NCBI GenBank assembly: GCA_036023115.1
Contig: JAYKKT010000040.1
Location: 2,787,501 to 2,851,500 of the forward strand
Reading direction: 5' to 3'
Length of the DNA stretch: 64,000 bases
Source: Brasenia schreberi
Taxonomy: Eukaryota > Streptophyta > Magnoliopsida > Nymphaeales > Cabombaceae
Under the pieces are notes generated by a model. It did not search any database and had not been told where the DNA came from. It was given only the letters and a program-made list of their open reading frames with translations. The position numbers were made by a program, and so were the translations under genes. This document shows positions 1 to 12,800 of this stretch, piece after piece. Each line of letters starts with the position of its first letter. Position 1 is the stretch's first letter.

Positions 1-917
1 TTTATTGTGGGCATCAACCATGAATTACTTCTGCTACCATCCCAGAAAAGAGCTTACTATGTCAGCTTGTTTGGTGTCTCTGTCGTTTCTTATCAGTCTG
101 AATAAAATCTTGTGGCCATACAAAAGTCAGACTCCTGTTAAACAAAAACTATCATCTTATTAAGTCCCTAAGGATCTAATAAAGATTGGTAAGTGGGCTT
201 ATACTAAATATCTCAGGTACAAGATGGCGAATGGAATTGATAAAAGCCCAATTCCCTTTTTAGCACCCATTGTATGTTACTGTAAATTTTGTCTTTGGAT
301 ATCGAGTATTAAAGAGCCATCTTCAGTGTTTTCGTTTCTCCTTCTTCGAGTCAATGTAGGACGAAAACAGAAAACATTCAAATTGTGATGGAGGAGTTCA
401 AATCTTCTCAGCAATAGATGCCCTACTTCCAGACTCACATGCCCGAACCTTATTTGATGCATACCAAGTCAAATTTTCTAGACACTTTCGAGAAACCAAC
501 TTTAATTATCATAACGATTATAGATACTTTCAAGTTTCAAATGGGTATCTCAATCGATTTGGACAAACACAAAAATAGTTAATGGCTAAAAATCAAATTT
601 GGCGCACACCCTTACTAGAATTAGCACCTCCCTAATTAAAATTATGGAGCACAGTTGAACTACTAGTGGGAAAATGTTGACACCATCTTCAAATCGCTTA
701 GCAAAGTATTCAATGGACATAAAACAAATGCTGGGACTAGATAAAATCTGAATATGATAAATCAGATGTATACAGACTTTGACAAATTTATCTAAAAGTA
801 GATGCATATGAGTGTTATGATTGTATGACAGTTAACAAGAAAACATATCTACCACGTACGAGAAAGTAGGCACCCGTACCATAACCTATCATCTAGAGTT
901 GAGTGAGAAAAGAATAC
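1..917 (-). other. PP2C intron (putative), no exon seen
   Basis: Sequence downstream of the exon-2 donor at 917-916. It is AT-rich, and no reading frame carries the expected third-exon PP2C motifs on the minus strand. The most economical reading is an intron of more than 900 bp that runs off the window. Confidence 0.5.
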
Positions 918-2357
918 CTGTATAAGGCCCTTCACACGCCATACGTTATGCTTCAATACTACAATATTTGAATCATCGGGATGCGTGAACCGCAACTCCT
1001 GTCTTACAGATTCAATACTTGCATTATGTTCTGCCGATAACTGCACGGGCAGGACCTCCCCTGTTCCCTTGACTAGCCTCCCCAAAACGGCACGAGAGTC
1101 GCCCGCATTTGCAACATATAGTTTGCCATTGCAAATCACTCCAGCCAGGCAACATGACCCAACCGCAGCAAGTTGAGGCCTAGTAGACCATTGCTTGGAG
1201 ACAAGAGAACAAAATCCCTCTTCCGTTGAGAGAAATGCCTTCCTTATAACATCAGCTGACATTGACTGCTGCTCCGACGTGAATTCTGCATATAACAACT
1301 AATCTTTTTCATTACTGCACATCATTGTTCAGATGGCTCACTCTTAACAATTCAAGGACAACTAGGACACCCGAATAGCATTCCCCTCCAAAATAAACGA
1401 GACTGTCTATCAACAAATTGAGGAAAACCAAATCCATATGAGACAACAAAGAAACTATGCATTGGATGACATACAGAAGGAGCCAAATGATAGCTTAACA
1501 AAACAGAAAGCAACAGATCGAATTGAAAACGACATTTAAGTTCATAAATTTGCCATTAAGACGGTGAACTTTACTACCACGAAGAACAAACCGATGAAAA
1601 TCCTATAGAGTAGCCGCCAGTAAAACACTTAAAAATGTCTTTCGAATTCATGAACCTCGGACTTAAAATAGAAAAAGCTACTGCCAAGGACATGCAAACA
1701 GAGCAACGTTTTGAAAGTTGAAGTACAAACTAAAACTCAAACGCATAACCTCCGAATCAAGAAACTCACCGACCTGGAGAAATCACTGAGCATTAAAAAG
1801 ATTTAAGCTGAAACAATGGAGACATTCCTGGATCATGTGTCCATACCAACAGGCAGATCTCCAAAACCAATCACAAATTCGATAAAAGAATCCAAAGAAA
1901 CTGAGAAGAAAAGGACAAGTTGGATCCTATCACTTTACCAGGCACCCATAACTAATCAAGCCAGCCACAAGAAAAGAAATTTACTTCACCAAACCGCCAA
2001 CAATAGCATTAAGAGACTTCGCCAAGAGAAAAGCTTACTCTTTAAGTGGTGGAAGAGATGATCGTTGATGAAGCGCGACGTCTCGGGACCACCATGGCCG
2101 TCATAGACGCCGACGAAGGTGCCAGAGGGACCAGAATCGACGGAGGTAAACGGACCTGACTCTATCTGGCTCTGATCCTCGATTAGTTGGTTGGCCTGAA
2201 CGACGGCCATCGAGAATTGGCCGCCCAGATGCTGGCCAGAATCCTTGTACCAGAGAAGCCCGTCCTGCCGGCCTCCTCCGGCGCTGCCATCGGCATATCG
2301 ATCAGACACCGACGGCCGAAAGCAAGAGCTCACAAGCTTCATCAAATTTGACAGCAT
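918..2357 (-). CDS. Protein phosphatase 2C, clade-D-like (3' partial: exons 1-2)
   Basis: Mg/Mn-dependent Ser/Thr phosphatase of the plant PP2C family, by motif. Exon 1 is 2357..2039 and exon 2 is 1285..918; together they give 229 codons ending in phase 0. Residues 82-90 read VGVYDGHGG, holding the metal-binding Asp of PPM motif 2, and exon 2 carries the [11 protein letters not shown] motif. The N-terminus (LVSSCFRPS, then GLLWYKDSG) and the segment [11 protein letters not shown] are typical of the plant clade-D PP2Cs known for dephosphorylating plasma-membrane H+-ATPase; that specific role is inference from family resemblance. The intron between the exons runs 2038..1286 with a GT donor and TGCAG acceptor. 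Exon 2 ends CAG|GT at VKGLIQ, where relatives continue with a VSRSIGD-like exon. No such exon is visible in 1..917, so the rest probably lies beyond the left edge behind a long intron. I cannot exclude that the 3' part was lost. Confidence 0.85.
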
Positions 2358-3438
2358 CCCTCATCTCATCCAAACCGGTCTTCTGTTTTCCTCTCTCCGC
2401 GTCAATCTCGAGGGCGATGAGTAACAGGCACCGAATTCCAATCTAAAAACCCTAGAATGATCAGATGGGTAGACGCCAACGATGACCCTCTTTCCACTTA
2501 TCTTCATCCGCGGATCATACGCGTGGCAAAGGACGTATGTATAATAGCAGAGAGAGAGAGAGAGGTTTTGGGTGGATTTTGAATCTGCAAGCTTTCCTAT
2601 TGGTTACGCTTAGCAGACGACCAGTGAAAATCAATATGGAGCAAGCAAGACAGCCAGGCAGAGAGAGAGAGAGAGACCACTCTAACGCTCGTAAAAATCT
2701 CAGATTTACAGGAGAAGCAAGAGCGACAAAAGGATAGACAGCACAAGAAGCTGGAAGGAAAAAGGTAGAGAGAAGGCCAGACACAGACGAGAGAGGGCTA
2801 GGGAGCTTTTTCAAGTTGGAAGGATCTTTGAGGACCCGACGAACTGCCCAATCGATGGACACATTCATTTATTACCCAACACCTTCATTGGCTTCATCCT
2901 CCTTTTACTTCTCTGTTTCTATTTCTTAACAAAAATTTCTCCTCTGATCGTTCTCTCTCTCTCACACACAATTCGTTCTCTCTCTCACACATATATATAG
3001 TAAATAGCTCTTAACCATGGCCAAAGATTTCAACCGTTGTATCGATTAGATCGATGATTAAAATTTAAAAAGTACCTCGCTATTTTTTTCAAGTGACACA
3101 TCATTTTTTTTGCTTTAAAGATTTTCATAATTCATGTTAAAAGATCAAGTTTTTTAAAGAGATTTTAAAAAGTAATAATGATGCTAAGTTGAGATCGACG
3201 TGATAGGGATGTAAATTTCAAAGAATTTAATATAAATGATGCATTAACTATCAAATATTAAGTAAAAAAAGTAGATATTTGAATTCAAAAATTAAAAAAT
3301 ATCATTTTATTTTTCATACATGTACCATCTCTCTTAAATGTTTTTTAAATTCAAAGCATGATCGTTCGTGCAAACAAAATGGAAAAGATGTTTTAGTAGA
3401 TTTGAAAATGAATGTATGTAATCATGTTGTTTCTCTTC
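2358..3438. promoter_or_regulatory. 5' UTR and promoter-side region of the PP2C gene
   Basis: This is the upstream flank of the minus-strand PP2C start. It contains GA-rich tracts (about 2552-2565 and 2661-2675 on the plus strand, read as CT-rich by the gene), a CT/CA-rich run near 2950-3000, and then AT-rich DNA. Pyrimidine-rich leaders are common in plant genes, but I see no decisive TATA box or start site. The open frames here are low-complexity and not convincing genes. Confidence 0.35.
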
Positions 3439-4380
<942 letters not shown>

Positions 4381-7135
4381 ATATTTTTAATTCAAATCTG
4401 TTTAATTGATTATAAGAATCAATCGACACAAACTTTTATACACATTTTAAAGCATATTTGCAAGTTAGTATTTTTGCCGTATCTCACCAAACAAAGGCAA
4501 GTTATTGCACTGTTTTGTCATTCAAAACTACTAAAACTTAGTTGAGTACCCTTCGTTGTTATTCATTGGTTGGGTGAATCAGCATTTTGTTGTGCGTTGG
4601 TAGTTTAACAGAGTGAGATTATGACAGCCAAAGCCAGCCAACGAGCCTTCATTTATTGTCTGCTATTGAGTAAGATCCAGCTGGGCATATTGATTGGACG
4701 GTACTTGAGTTTGATCTCAAGTCAATCTGGGTCAGACATGAAGCTCAAAAGGACCCATGGCTGGACACAGCTCATCGACAATCTTGGTCTCTTCAAAACC
4801 ATCGCTTTTAACGTCACTAGAGCTCACATGGATAAGTGAATCTTGCCATCTTTATACTCATATTAATTTTCTATTTTTAACGAATATTTAATATGCACAA
4901 AAAAGTTTTAAAAAATATAAAAATACTCTTATAATACTGAAACGCTAAAAGTAGAGTGAAAGATTAAATATGCATGCGTTAAAAGTTGGAGGATAGCCTG
5001 AGTTTTCACACACTTATCGCAATCACAACCCTATAATTAGATTCTTATTGAAGCCATAAACCATGCGAGGGTCTTGGCCTTATGGTTTTACCACCGCATG
5101 GTGCTGAGTGAGCTTAGCTTCCTCGTAAATATGGGTTTTAGGGGTAGGAGTTATATATAGGTTTTTGTTTCTAATTTTTTTAAATACGAAGAGAAAATAG
5201 GATAAAGCGTTGTTGTTGAAGATAATTAGTACTTCAAAAAAACATAAAAGAAGGCTTGAAAGTGTTAACAACAAAAATTTTATGTAGCAAAAATATTTTT
5301 TTTAAGTAAGGGTTGTGTTGTCCTTTTTTTCTTTAATGTCGGTTTTGAGTATTTAAATAAGAGAGTGGACAAACCTCAATTGTTTTAAAGATTAGATTAT
5401 GAATATTTTAAAAGAAATAAAAGAAGGTCTTAAAAATGTTCAAAAGAATTACTTAGAGATAAATGACAATATGATTACTTGCCTCTCTATTTTGTAATGA
5501 AACATGATACACAACAAGCTTGACACAAGATACTTCTCCAGATAATAACTCCTTTTCTTGACACATTTTCGTAAAATCTAAAGTTCAAACATGATGCCAA
5601 CTGAATAAGAAACTTACAAGTTGATCCTGAAAATGGAGCTCTTGACCTTTGAGTAAAGGTGAGGCCATCCAACTCGTTAAGCTACCTCACTTATATTTAC
5701 ATGTATAATCATAAATAATAAATAAATCCAGCTACATGAGATCTGGGGATCAAGAACAACCACGAAAGTTAGAGGATAACGTAAATCGAGCCACCTATCA
5801 ACATCGACACAAGGATTAATACTATTTAATGTACGATGCATGACGGGTGTCTTGATCACTACCATTCAATTGATCATACGGATGTTGGTGATGATCAAAC
5901 AATGTCTAGTATGAGAAGTTGTCTAGTAGCTTTCACTCCCTCTCTCTCTCTATACATATATATGTATGCGTATATATCTATATATGTACATTGCAAAATG
6001 CATAATATCTTTCGGTGCATAATCTTCCCGTTAGTACTTCCAAGCCAAATATTGATCTCCAAACATTTGGGCCTGCAACTAAGCCCACAATGGTATTGTG
6101 TATGGGTCCCTAATACCGGTTACTGCTGCAGGTTGCTTACTTAGAAAACCTTCTGAAGACAATTCCTTTTGAGTTAAAAAGAATATCAATTATCGCTCAT
6201 TTCATCTGGCTCTTCTCCATGATCAAACACTCACTCCACCATCGGGTCCTATGGAGAAATTATGAGAAAGATCTGCTGCTTATATGGTGAGCATGTTCTT
6301 TCATCTATATATACAAATACGGTTTCTATTGAACCAATACGTATCCGACTACGTGCATATGATCGTGATACGCCCGCATCTGATCTAGGGGTGGCTCAAC
6401 ACAAATTGAGGCCTAAAGCGAAAATGGGATACCATACATGACCTAAATTTGGGGCCTAACACTAAAACTTTGAGTCCTATAATTGATAATATGATGTTTC
6501 GGGGTCCAACTATTGCCTTAGTTGCCTTACCCACAAACCACCCCTGATTTAAAACGACTTATTTTAACTCTTTGACCCCAATTTTGTAGTGTGGATTTCC
6601 AAAGATATCGAAGATCTCCCTAGTGGTTGTACATTCAATACCACTTACATTTATATTTATATATTTTATTTATTTCCTCTAAAGAATAGCAGATCTAGAA
6701 TTCGAAGGTTCGTGAACCGTCTATTCCAGTTTGAGTTTGGAACCGTCTGAAACCAGTAATTCTATTAAACATTTACAAATATAAGAAATATTTTTTTAAA
6801 ATGGAACCGACAGTTTTGTATGACTAGTTCTGGTTTTATAAAAGGTGAAACCGGAACCAAACCAGGCGGTCTATGGTCCCGGTCCCGGTTCTGTTTGGTT
6901 TTGGGTTCAGTTGGTTTCTAGCCTGATTCAATTCCAGTTAGAACTGCCGGGCCGGTTAGGAACCGGCCATTTCTGCTGCATATCTACATTAAAATGAGGT
7001 AAGAGGTCTGCCTTATTCAAATCCTAAATAATTTAAAAGTATTGCCCATGGTTGAAGCTGGGACAATAAGAATAGCCAGCAAGAGTTAATATGTGATAAG
7101 CTCCACTAAAGATTTGGCGCATAAGCTCCATTCAC
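4381..7135. other. Intergenic AT-rich DNA, no gene recognised
   Basis: No conserved coding region seen. It contains scattered short TA/CT runs (about 5940-5985), a possible tRNA-derived SINE scrap on the minus strand near 5630-5690, and at about 6690-6985 a stretch dense in GGTTC/GAACC words (ACCGGAACC, GGTCCCGGTCCC). That word pattern is seen in subterminal parts of plant hAT-type elements, but I could not place its ends. Confidence 0.4.
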
Positions 7136-7143
7136 GCAGGACC

Positions 7144-7294
7144 TAGAGATGTCAATATGGGCCGGGCTGAGTCAGCCCACATTTTATATGAGCCTCTAAA
7201 GAGCTGGCCGGAACCTATATATATAATATTTATGTATAGTTTTTTATATTACATGTATATATGTATAGTTCTTTCCATTACATGTATATACATG

Positions 7295-7333
<39 letters not shown>

Positions 7334-7415
7334 CATATATATATGTAGAGTTTTTTCAATTACATGTATATATGTGCTATATATATGATTTTTTCCATTG
7401 CATGTATATATGTAT

Positions 7416-7456
<41 letters not shown>

Positions 7457-7696
7457 AAGGATTTTTGTTACATATATATATATATATTTATTTATTTATT
7501 ACATGTGTATGTGGCTTGCTGAAGCCTAAAATGCTGCTTGGATTTGCCTAACATAATTTTATATACGGTGGATTTCAAGTAAATTTGGATCGGATTTTAT
7601 AGACCCTGTCTAATAATCAATAGGCCTGTGATCCTGCGAGCCAACCCGGCCTGGCCCCTGCTTCAAATATGAGCCAAGCTCATTTTGACATCTGTA
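7144..7696. mobile_element. Non-autonomous hAT-type DNA transposon with 8-bp target duplication
   Basis: The ends are inverted repeats: TAGAGATGTCAA at 7144-7155, and TTGACATCTGTA at 7685-7696, whose reverse complement differs by two bases. They are flanked by a perfect 8-bp direct repeat GCAGGACC at 7136-7143 and 7697-7704. An 8-bp duplication with short terminal inverted repeats is the hAT signature. The 553-bp body has no transposase frame. Subterminal GGGCCGGGC-like words sit near the left end, and a long TA/TG/CA microsatellite fills about 7285-7490. It must have been moved by a transposase supplied elsewhere (inference). Confidence 0.8.
7285..7490. repeat. Compound TA/TG/CA microsatellite inside the hAT-type element
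   Basis: Alternating (TA)n, (TG)n, (CA)n and (TA)n tracts with ACATGTATAT words between them. Overlapping frames here are low-complexity artefacts. Confidence 0.9.
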
Positions 7697-7704
7697 GCAG
7701 GACC

Positions 7705-7795
7705 CTTACTGAAGGTATGCCGAGGGTATCAAACTCATGACCTACAACTCGAAGGTTCGTTTGATTCAACCCACTAGGCCGAGGATCCTGACCTT
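7705..7795 (-). mobile_element. Possible tRNA-derived SINE head
   Basis: Reverse-complement reading gives CTCGGCCTAGTGGGTTGAATC followed 40 bp later by a degenerate B-box-like ATGAGTTTGATACCC. This is the order of pol III boxes A and B in tRNA-derived SINEs. The similarity is weak and no tail is evident. Confidence 0.3.
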
Positions 7796-8019
7796 TGATT
7801 ACGTTGGGCACCACAGGTTATGGGGTTGGTAGTCCCATTATTTTAGTGCAATCAGACAGATACAGTTGTGTTTGCCAATTGTATCAGGTGGCTTCTAACA
7901 AACGTGCATGGGGTTATGGCTACAGCAAAATGCAAAGGGCGTTGCTATTTTGCACCACTCGCCCTTCCTTTTTTAACAATGAACGTGTCCCTCCTGATAC
8001 TATTCACACAGGTCACTAA

Positions 8020-8225
8020 TGAACGTCGGAGCCCGGGTGCGTCTGCCTCGGCAAGCAGACGACGCACCTGAGTGCGTCTAAGCAGACGCAGCCGAGACAT
8101 CGTCTGTCTCCCTTGTGCGTCTGCCTCCCGCAGACGCGCTACTTACTCTATGGATCTGCCTGCTGAGGTAGAGCAAATGGATTCATCTGCCTCGGAAACA
8201 GAAGAAGCACCCCGGTGCGTCTGGT
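8020..8225. repeat. GC-rich foldback with repeated GCGTCTGC words
   Basis: Within this stretch GTGCGTCTGC or its complement GCAGACGCAC-like word recurs at least six times in both orientations. GGTGCGTCTGC near 8037 can pair with GCAGACGACGCACC near 8056 to make a hairpin. The composition contrasts sharply with the AT-rich flanks, which suggests a transposon end or foldback element. No ends or target duplication could be fixed. Confidence 0.55.
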
Positions 8226-8606
8226 TGAGATACATATGTGTGCGATAAGGAGCAGGGGCAATTTGAGTATAAAAGGAGTAAAGTGTGTGTCAATAGCAAA
8301 AAAAAAAAACCCGGATGTGTGCCTAGCAGTTATGAATACAAAAGCAAGTACTCTACCATTAAGAAGGGAAGAGTTTGAAGTTCTCAAAGGATCTTCAAAC
8401 TTTCAGTAGGGAAGAGAGAAACTCGGTCATGTAACTATGTTCACAGTGAGCAAAGTATTTATTTCTTTTAGTTTTTTAAAAAAAGAAAAAAGAGAAAATA
8501 TATTATGTACTTTTTCTTTTATAATTTGGATCATTCAATCAACAAAATGAACGGTCCAAATTATCAAAAAGAGTAACATAAATTAAAATCTAAGAACTCT
8601 CATTCA

Positions 8607-8620
8607 TTCTCTCTCTCTCT

Positions 8621-8707
<87 letters not shown>
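8607..8707. repeat. (CT)n(TA)n(GA)n compound microsatellite
   Basis: CT tract, then about 55 bp of TA, then about 30 bp of GA. The CT and GA flanks are self-complementary, so the whole tract can fold as a hairpin. Confidence 0.95.
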
Positions 8708-8711
<4 letters not shown>

Positions 8712-9857
8712 GTGCAGTCGGTGCACACTGCCTTGTTTTTTCCTCCACCAACCACCACTCTCATCCTTCCTCACTAACTCTTATCCAACTCCTAGCTGAC
8801 ACTAGTGGTGGCCGACTCTCTCTCTCTCTCACACACACACACAATGAATGCGGTTCAGGGTCAACTGCTACAAACCTCCATTAATGATCTGCTTATGTAG
8901 AAGTTGACGACAACATGCGTACGCTTGTTTCGAGAAATCAAAGTAACTGCTATAAGTAGCCCTTGTTTACGGAACGTGAAATTGGATTAATTCAGATAAA
9001 CTCTCCCCCTTTCGCCTGATTCACTCGACATTCTCGATCAAAGGCGTAATACTGCCCGCCTTAACTGATACCCGGTCAGTTTTTACAACCACCGCCATTA
9101 CAATAACGAACAACAAAACAACGAAGTCTTTTCTCGTTGGTTACATGAATTCTTTGAATCCATAAGATACGATCTCATAGTCATGCTAACAGTTTAACAG
9201 TTGATTCTTTGATCTCACAGTAATGCTAACAGTTAACTCAACAAAAGTAAGATGATTCTTTATTACTTTCTTTTAACACTTTTATGATTTTTTTCATATT
9301 TACCATTTAATTTTTCATGCTTTATCAAAGTTTCCTTTGACCCAAGCCCTATAAATCAACCCCCACTTTGCCATCTTTCTCCGTATTTAAACCATCACAA
9401 ATAATCTTTGTTATTTTATCATCTATTAATGTCACTTTTAACTTGTCAAGTTACATTAATTAATTTAAGAATATAGTTTCCTAATTTGTCTATAGCAATT
9501 TAAGAATGTAGTTTTTCCTTGTCCACACATCCATATTCAACATCTTCATTTCTAAATCAATAAATACCACTACCAATAGTATAAAAAAAAAGATCTAACT
9601 TCTTGAAAGCAGCTAGCTCAGAAAACAGCCTAGCCATCCTTTTAGGAGACAACAGCTTCCGAAAAGCAATGGAGAAAAAAGAGAGAGAGAGAGAGAGCCT
9701 TTAAACATGTCTCGCGCTTTGTTCGTCTCATAAAACAACAAACAAAGGCCAAAAGAACTGGTTCCAGTGCAACTATGATCTACCCTCCAATATAAAAAAC
9801 TTCTCCCCGCACGAAGATATGTGGATCCACAGATTTCAATTTCTAAACTCCCAATGA
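8708..9857. other. Intergenic region and CCT-eta 3' UTR side
   Basis: No gene recognised between the microsatellite and the CCT-eta stop codon. The part adjoining 9857 is expected to be that gene's 3' UTR. I see no single decisive poly(A) signal. Confidence 0.4.
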
Positions 9858-12800
9858 TCATCGTCTTCTCATGCCTCGCCCCCGACTACGAAGGGCACCA
9901 CCACCTCGACTAGCCATTGCGTTTCCAGCCACCTCACCTTGGGCGCTCTCCGACTACACCAGAACAGTGAAATCAGCATGAATAATAGCTCAAGAGATGA
10001 GGACCACACACGCACATATCATTTTGAGTGCATTGGTCTATATTTTCTGCCTTGTGATAGAGATGATGACTTTTTGTTTCAACTTTTATAACGAGAAAAA
10101 TTGATGTCAAAAGGATTTGCCATGTTCGAATTTCAACAAGATTATAAGGTTACCTTTGGGTTTTTTACAGTCTCGTCCACACCGAGTATAAGACAAGCTG
10201 CCTCTGTGGCAGCATTTATGGCATTCATCTGCAGTAGGATATTGATTGGTTTTAGTTGACCAACAAATAAAAAACATAAAAAAGATGGCAAATAAAAGCA
10301 TCGACCGAGTACCTTCACAAGAGCAGGTTCCCACACAAAATTCGCAAAGGAATCTGCAATTCCACCAGTGTTGATGTCGACCCCATAATTCGCACCATCA
10401 CCTGCGCCAGGCACCACTATGTCAAAATTCAGATAATTTTTTCCTTTCTGATTATAACGAGTTACAGAACAAGATTGGATGACGTTCGAACCAGACGATA
10501 AAGCATGCTTTTGTCTGAGCTTGTTTAGCACATCAGTTGCATCGAAACCAGCATTATCACATAACTGCCGTGGGATACCCTGCATTCATCGAAGCAAAAT
10601 AGATGAGAAAAACTATAAAAATAAAGATCTTGGTCGTTTAGCTGAATCTAGTAAGACGCCATAGAAAGTTGCCGCATAAACAAGCACGTGTGTCTCCACA
10701 TGAACCCACATGTGCACGCATCATGTCTATCAAATCCTTAAATCCAATTGTTTGAAAGAATTTTAATTTTTGTATTAATAGATAATAATAAATGACAAAC
10801 CACCAGACCAGAATCGGAATGTCCACAATTTTCTAAAGAGAAAAGTAACAAGAAATATAGTTCAGTGTGAAATCTCAGATTGATTGCTCCCAACTAGATT
10901 TGTCCATGACGCATTCTAGGATGTACAAATATTTATGATACGTATAAGAAGTGCCAGTCCGGCATAGCCATATTCCTTGGACCTAATTAACCAAAAAAAC
11001 ACAAAAGAAATAAAAACAACCTCAAGTGCTTTGGCATACGAGTTTATGAAAAGCTGTGATTTTCCAGGTATACTCCGAGCATGTTGCCGCAAGTAACTAT
11101 TGAGCTCCATCTACCAAAACAACAAAGTCATGATAAGCAATGCTAGCAATGCATAACTAGTAGAACCTTTCACTAGAGCAAGCCACAAAAGAAACCAAGA
11201 GAAAATTATACGTCGATGGCACCACCACCAGCCACAACAGTGGAGTTCTTCAGTGCTCTTCTAACAATCATTATAGCATCATGCAGGCTCCGCTCTGCTT
11301 CTTCAATGAACTGAGATAGACATTAAAATGTCCAATTTGGTTAGTTACCGGGTCAAATGTGTAATAAACAACGATAGTCTACTCTCATGTCATAAACAAA
11401 TCATATGCATGTATATCATCCACGCACATGCAACAACATGTCAAGCCCATTGTCGTCAAAGACATTAAGAGAGTATGATTCAGATTCTGATAAATTCGTA
11501 GCTGAAACAAGTTGAAATAAATGATAACTAAGTCCATCTTGTTTGCTCCAAAGGAGACTTTCCCCCGAAGCACCTCTTCACGTGACAATGTGTGGTGCTT
11601 GCATACGATTATAGGAAGCTATAACCATGCTGCCTTAGTATATCTCAACATCTGAATTTTGTGGATTGAACAATACTGCAATTCATCCATGGGCAAGATC
11701 AAACTTAAAAGATATACATCCAAATACCTGATCTGCTCCACCGCGTAAAACAATTGTTGCTGTTTGACCAGAAGGACACCCACTGAAGATATTGAACCTT
11801 TCGTTCCCAACTTGTCGCTCCTCAAATACCTCACAGGAGCCAAGAACCTGATAAACAATAGCAAGAATTGACAAATCAATATCGAAAACTCATTGAAATG
11901 CAGAACATCATAAAACAATGTAATGAAGATGGATATTGAATATTTGCAGCCAGCAACTACGATTCTCATGCCAAATGAGATGAGGAAAAAGAAGGTACCT
12001 CATTTACAATGTTGTTCACAGTTGTCTGTACAGTTCCCCCAGTTGCGGCTGCAACACGCTGCAGATCTTCTTCAGTCACACGACCAGCACAGAAGACATC
12101 TCTATCAGCAAAATACTGCATGATTGACAACATATCAAATTTATTCATTTGAGGTAAAATGCAGTACATAGCTTGGTCAATGAAGATACCTGTGTTGCTA
12201 AATCACCAATGGCCAACCTTGAAAGAACAATCTTTGCTCCACTTTTAACGCATTTGTCCAATTTGTCATATATGATATTCCACTCGGCATCAACAATTGA
12301 TTGATATTGCAGTGGATCTGAGAGTCTACAAACAAAACGGAAGTCGACATTGGATGTTTACCAATTTAATAAATAAATCTTATTATCTTTGATTCTCTAC
12401 CTCACTTCTGCATTCTCCTTCTCTGATTTCAGCTCTAACTCAATATTCAACAAAAGTATCTTGGGATTCAGAAAATTCTTTGGTTGCTGCTCAAAACCAG
12501 CATAGGAAAATGTCTTTTTGAAAGCAACACCTTGTACAAGAAAAGAGTCACGCATTGTTCCTCCTGGGACCTAGAAAAATGAAATCAAAATGGGTTCATC
12601 AGATTTTACCCTCAGCTAAAACAATTCATGTTAGCCACTATCAGAAAAAGTAGTGATGTCTCTCTTGTAACAACAGTCGAACATGAAATGCTTATGGACC
12701 ATGATGTATCTGAACTTATCAAGGTGAGGACTACCACATGATAGGGCTCTGTGGAAACAAAGAAACCATGTAGCCGACCCCATCAGTATGGGAAAAGGCT

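Noticed and set aside
277..462. Possible third PP2C exon
   Set aside because: The frame lacks the RSIGD-type and DG motifs expected after VKGLIQ.
2515..2868. 117-codon minus frame upstream of the PP2C gene
   Set aside because: Low-complexity Ser/Leu stretches come from GA/CT tracts; more likely promoter or leader.
7285..7490. CRISPR-like or regulatory array
   Set aside because: The periodicity is simple dinucleotide repeat with no spacers, and the organism is a plant.
10401..10579. Single CCT7 exon of 179 nt without intron
   Set aside because: It is open throughout, but the 30 extra codons are absent from CCT-eta proteins and are bounded by GT and CGCAG, so an intron is the better call.
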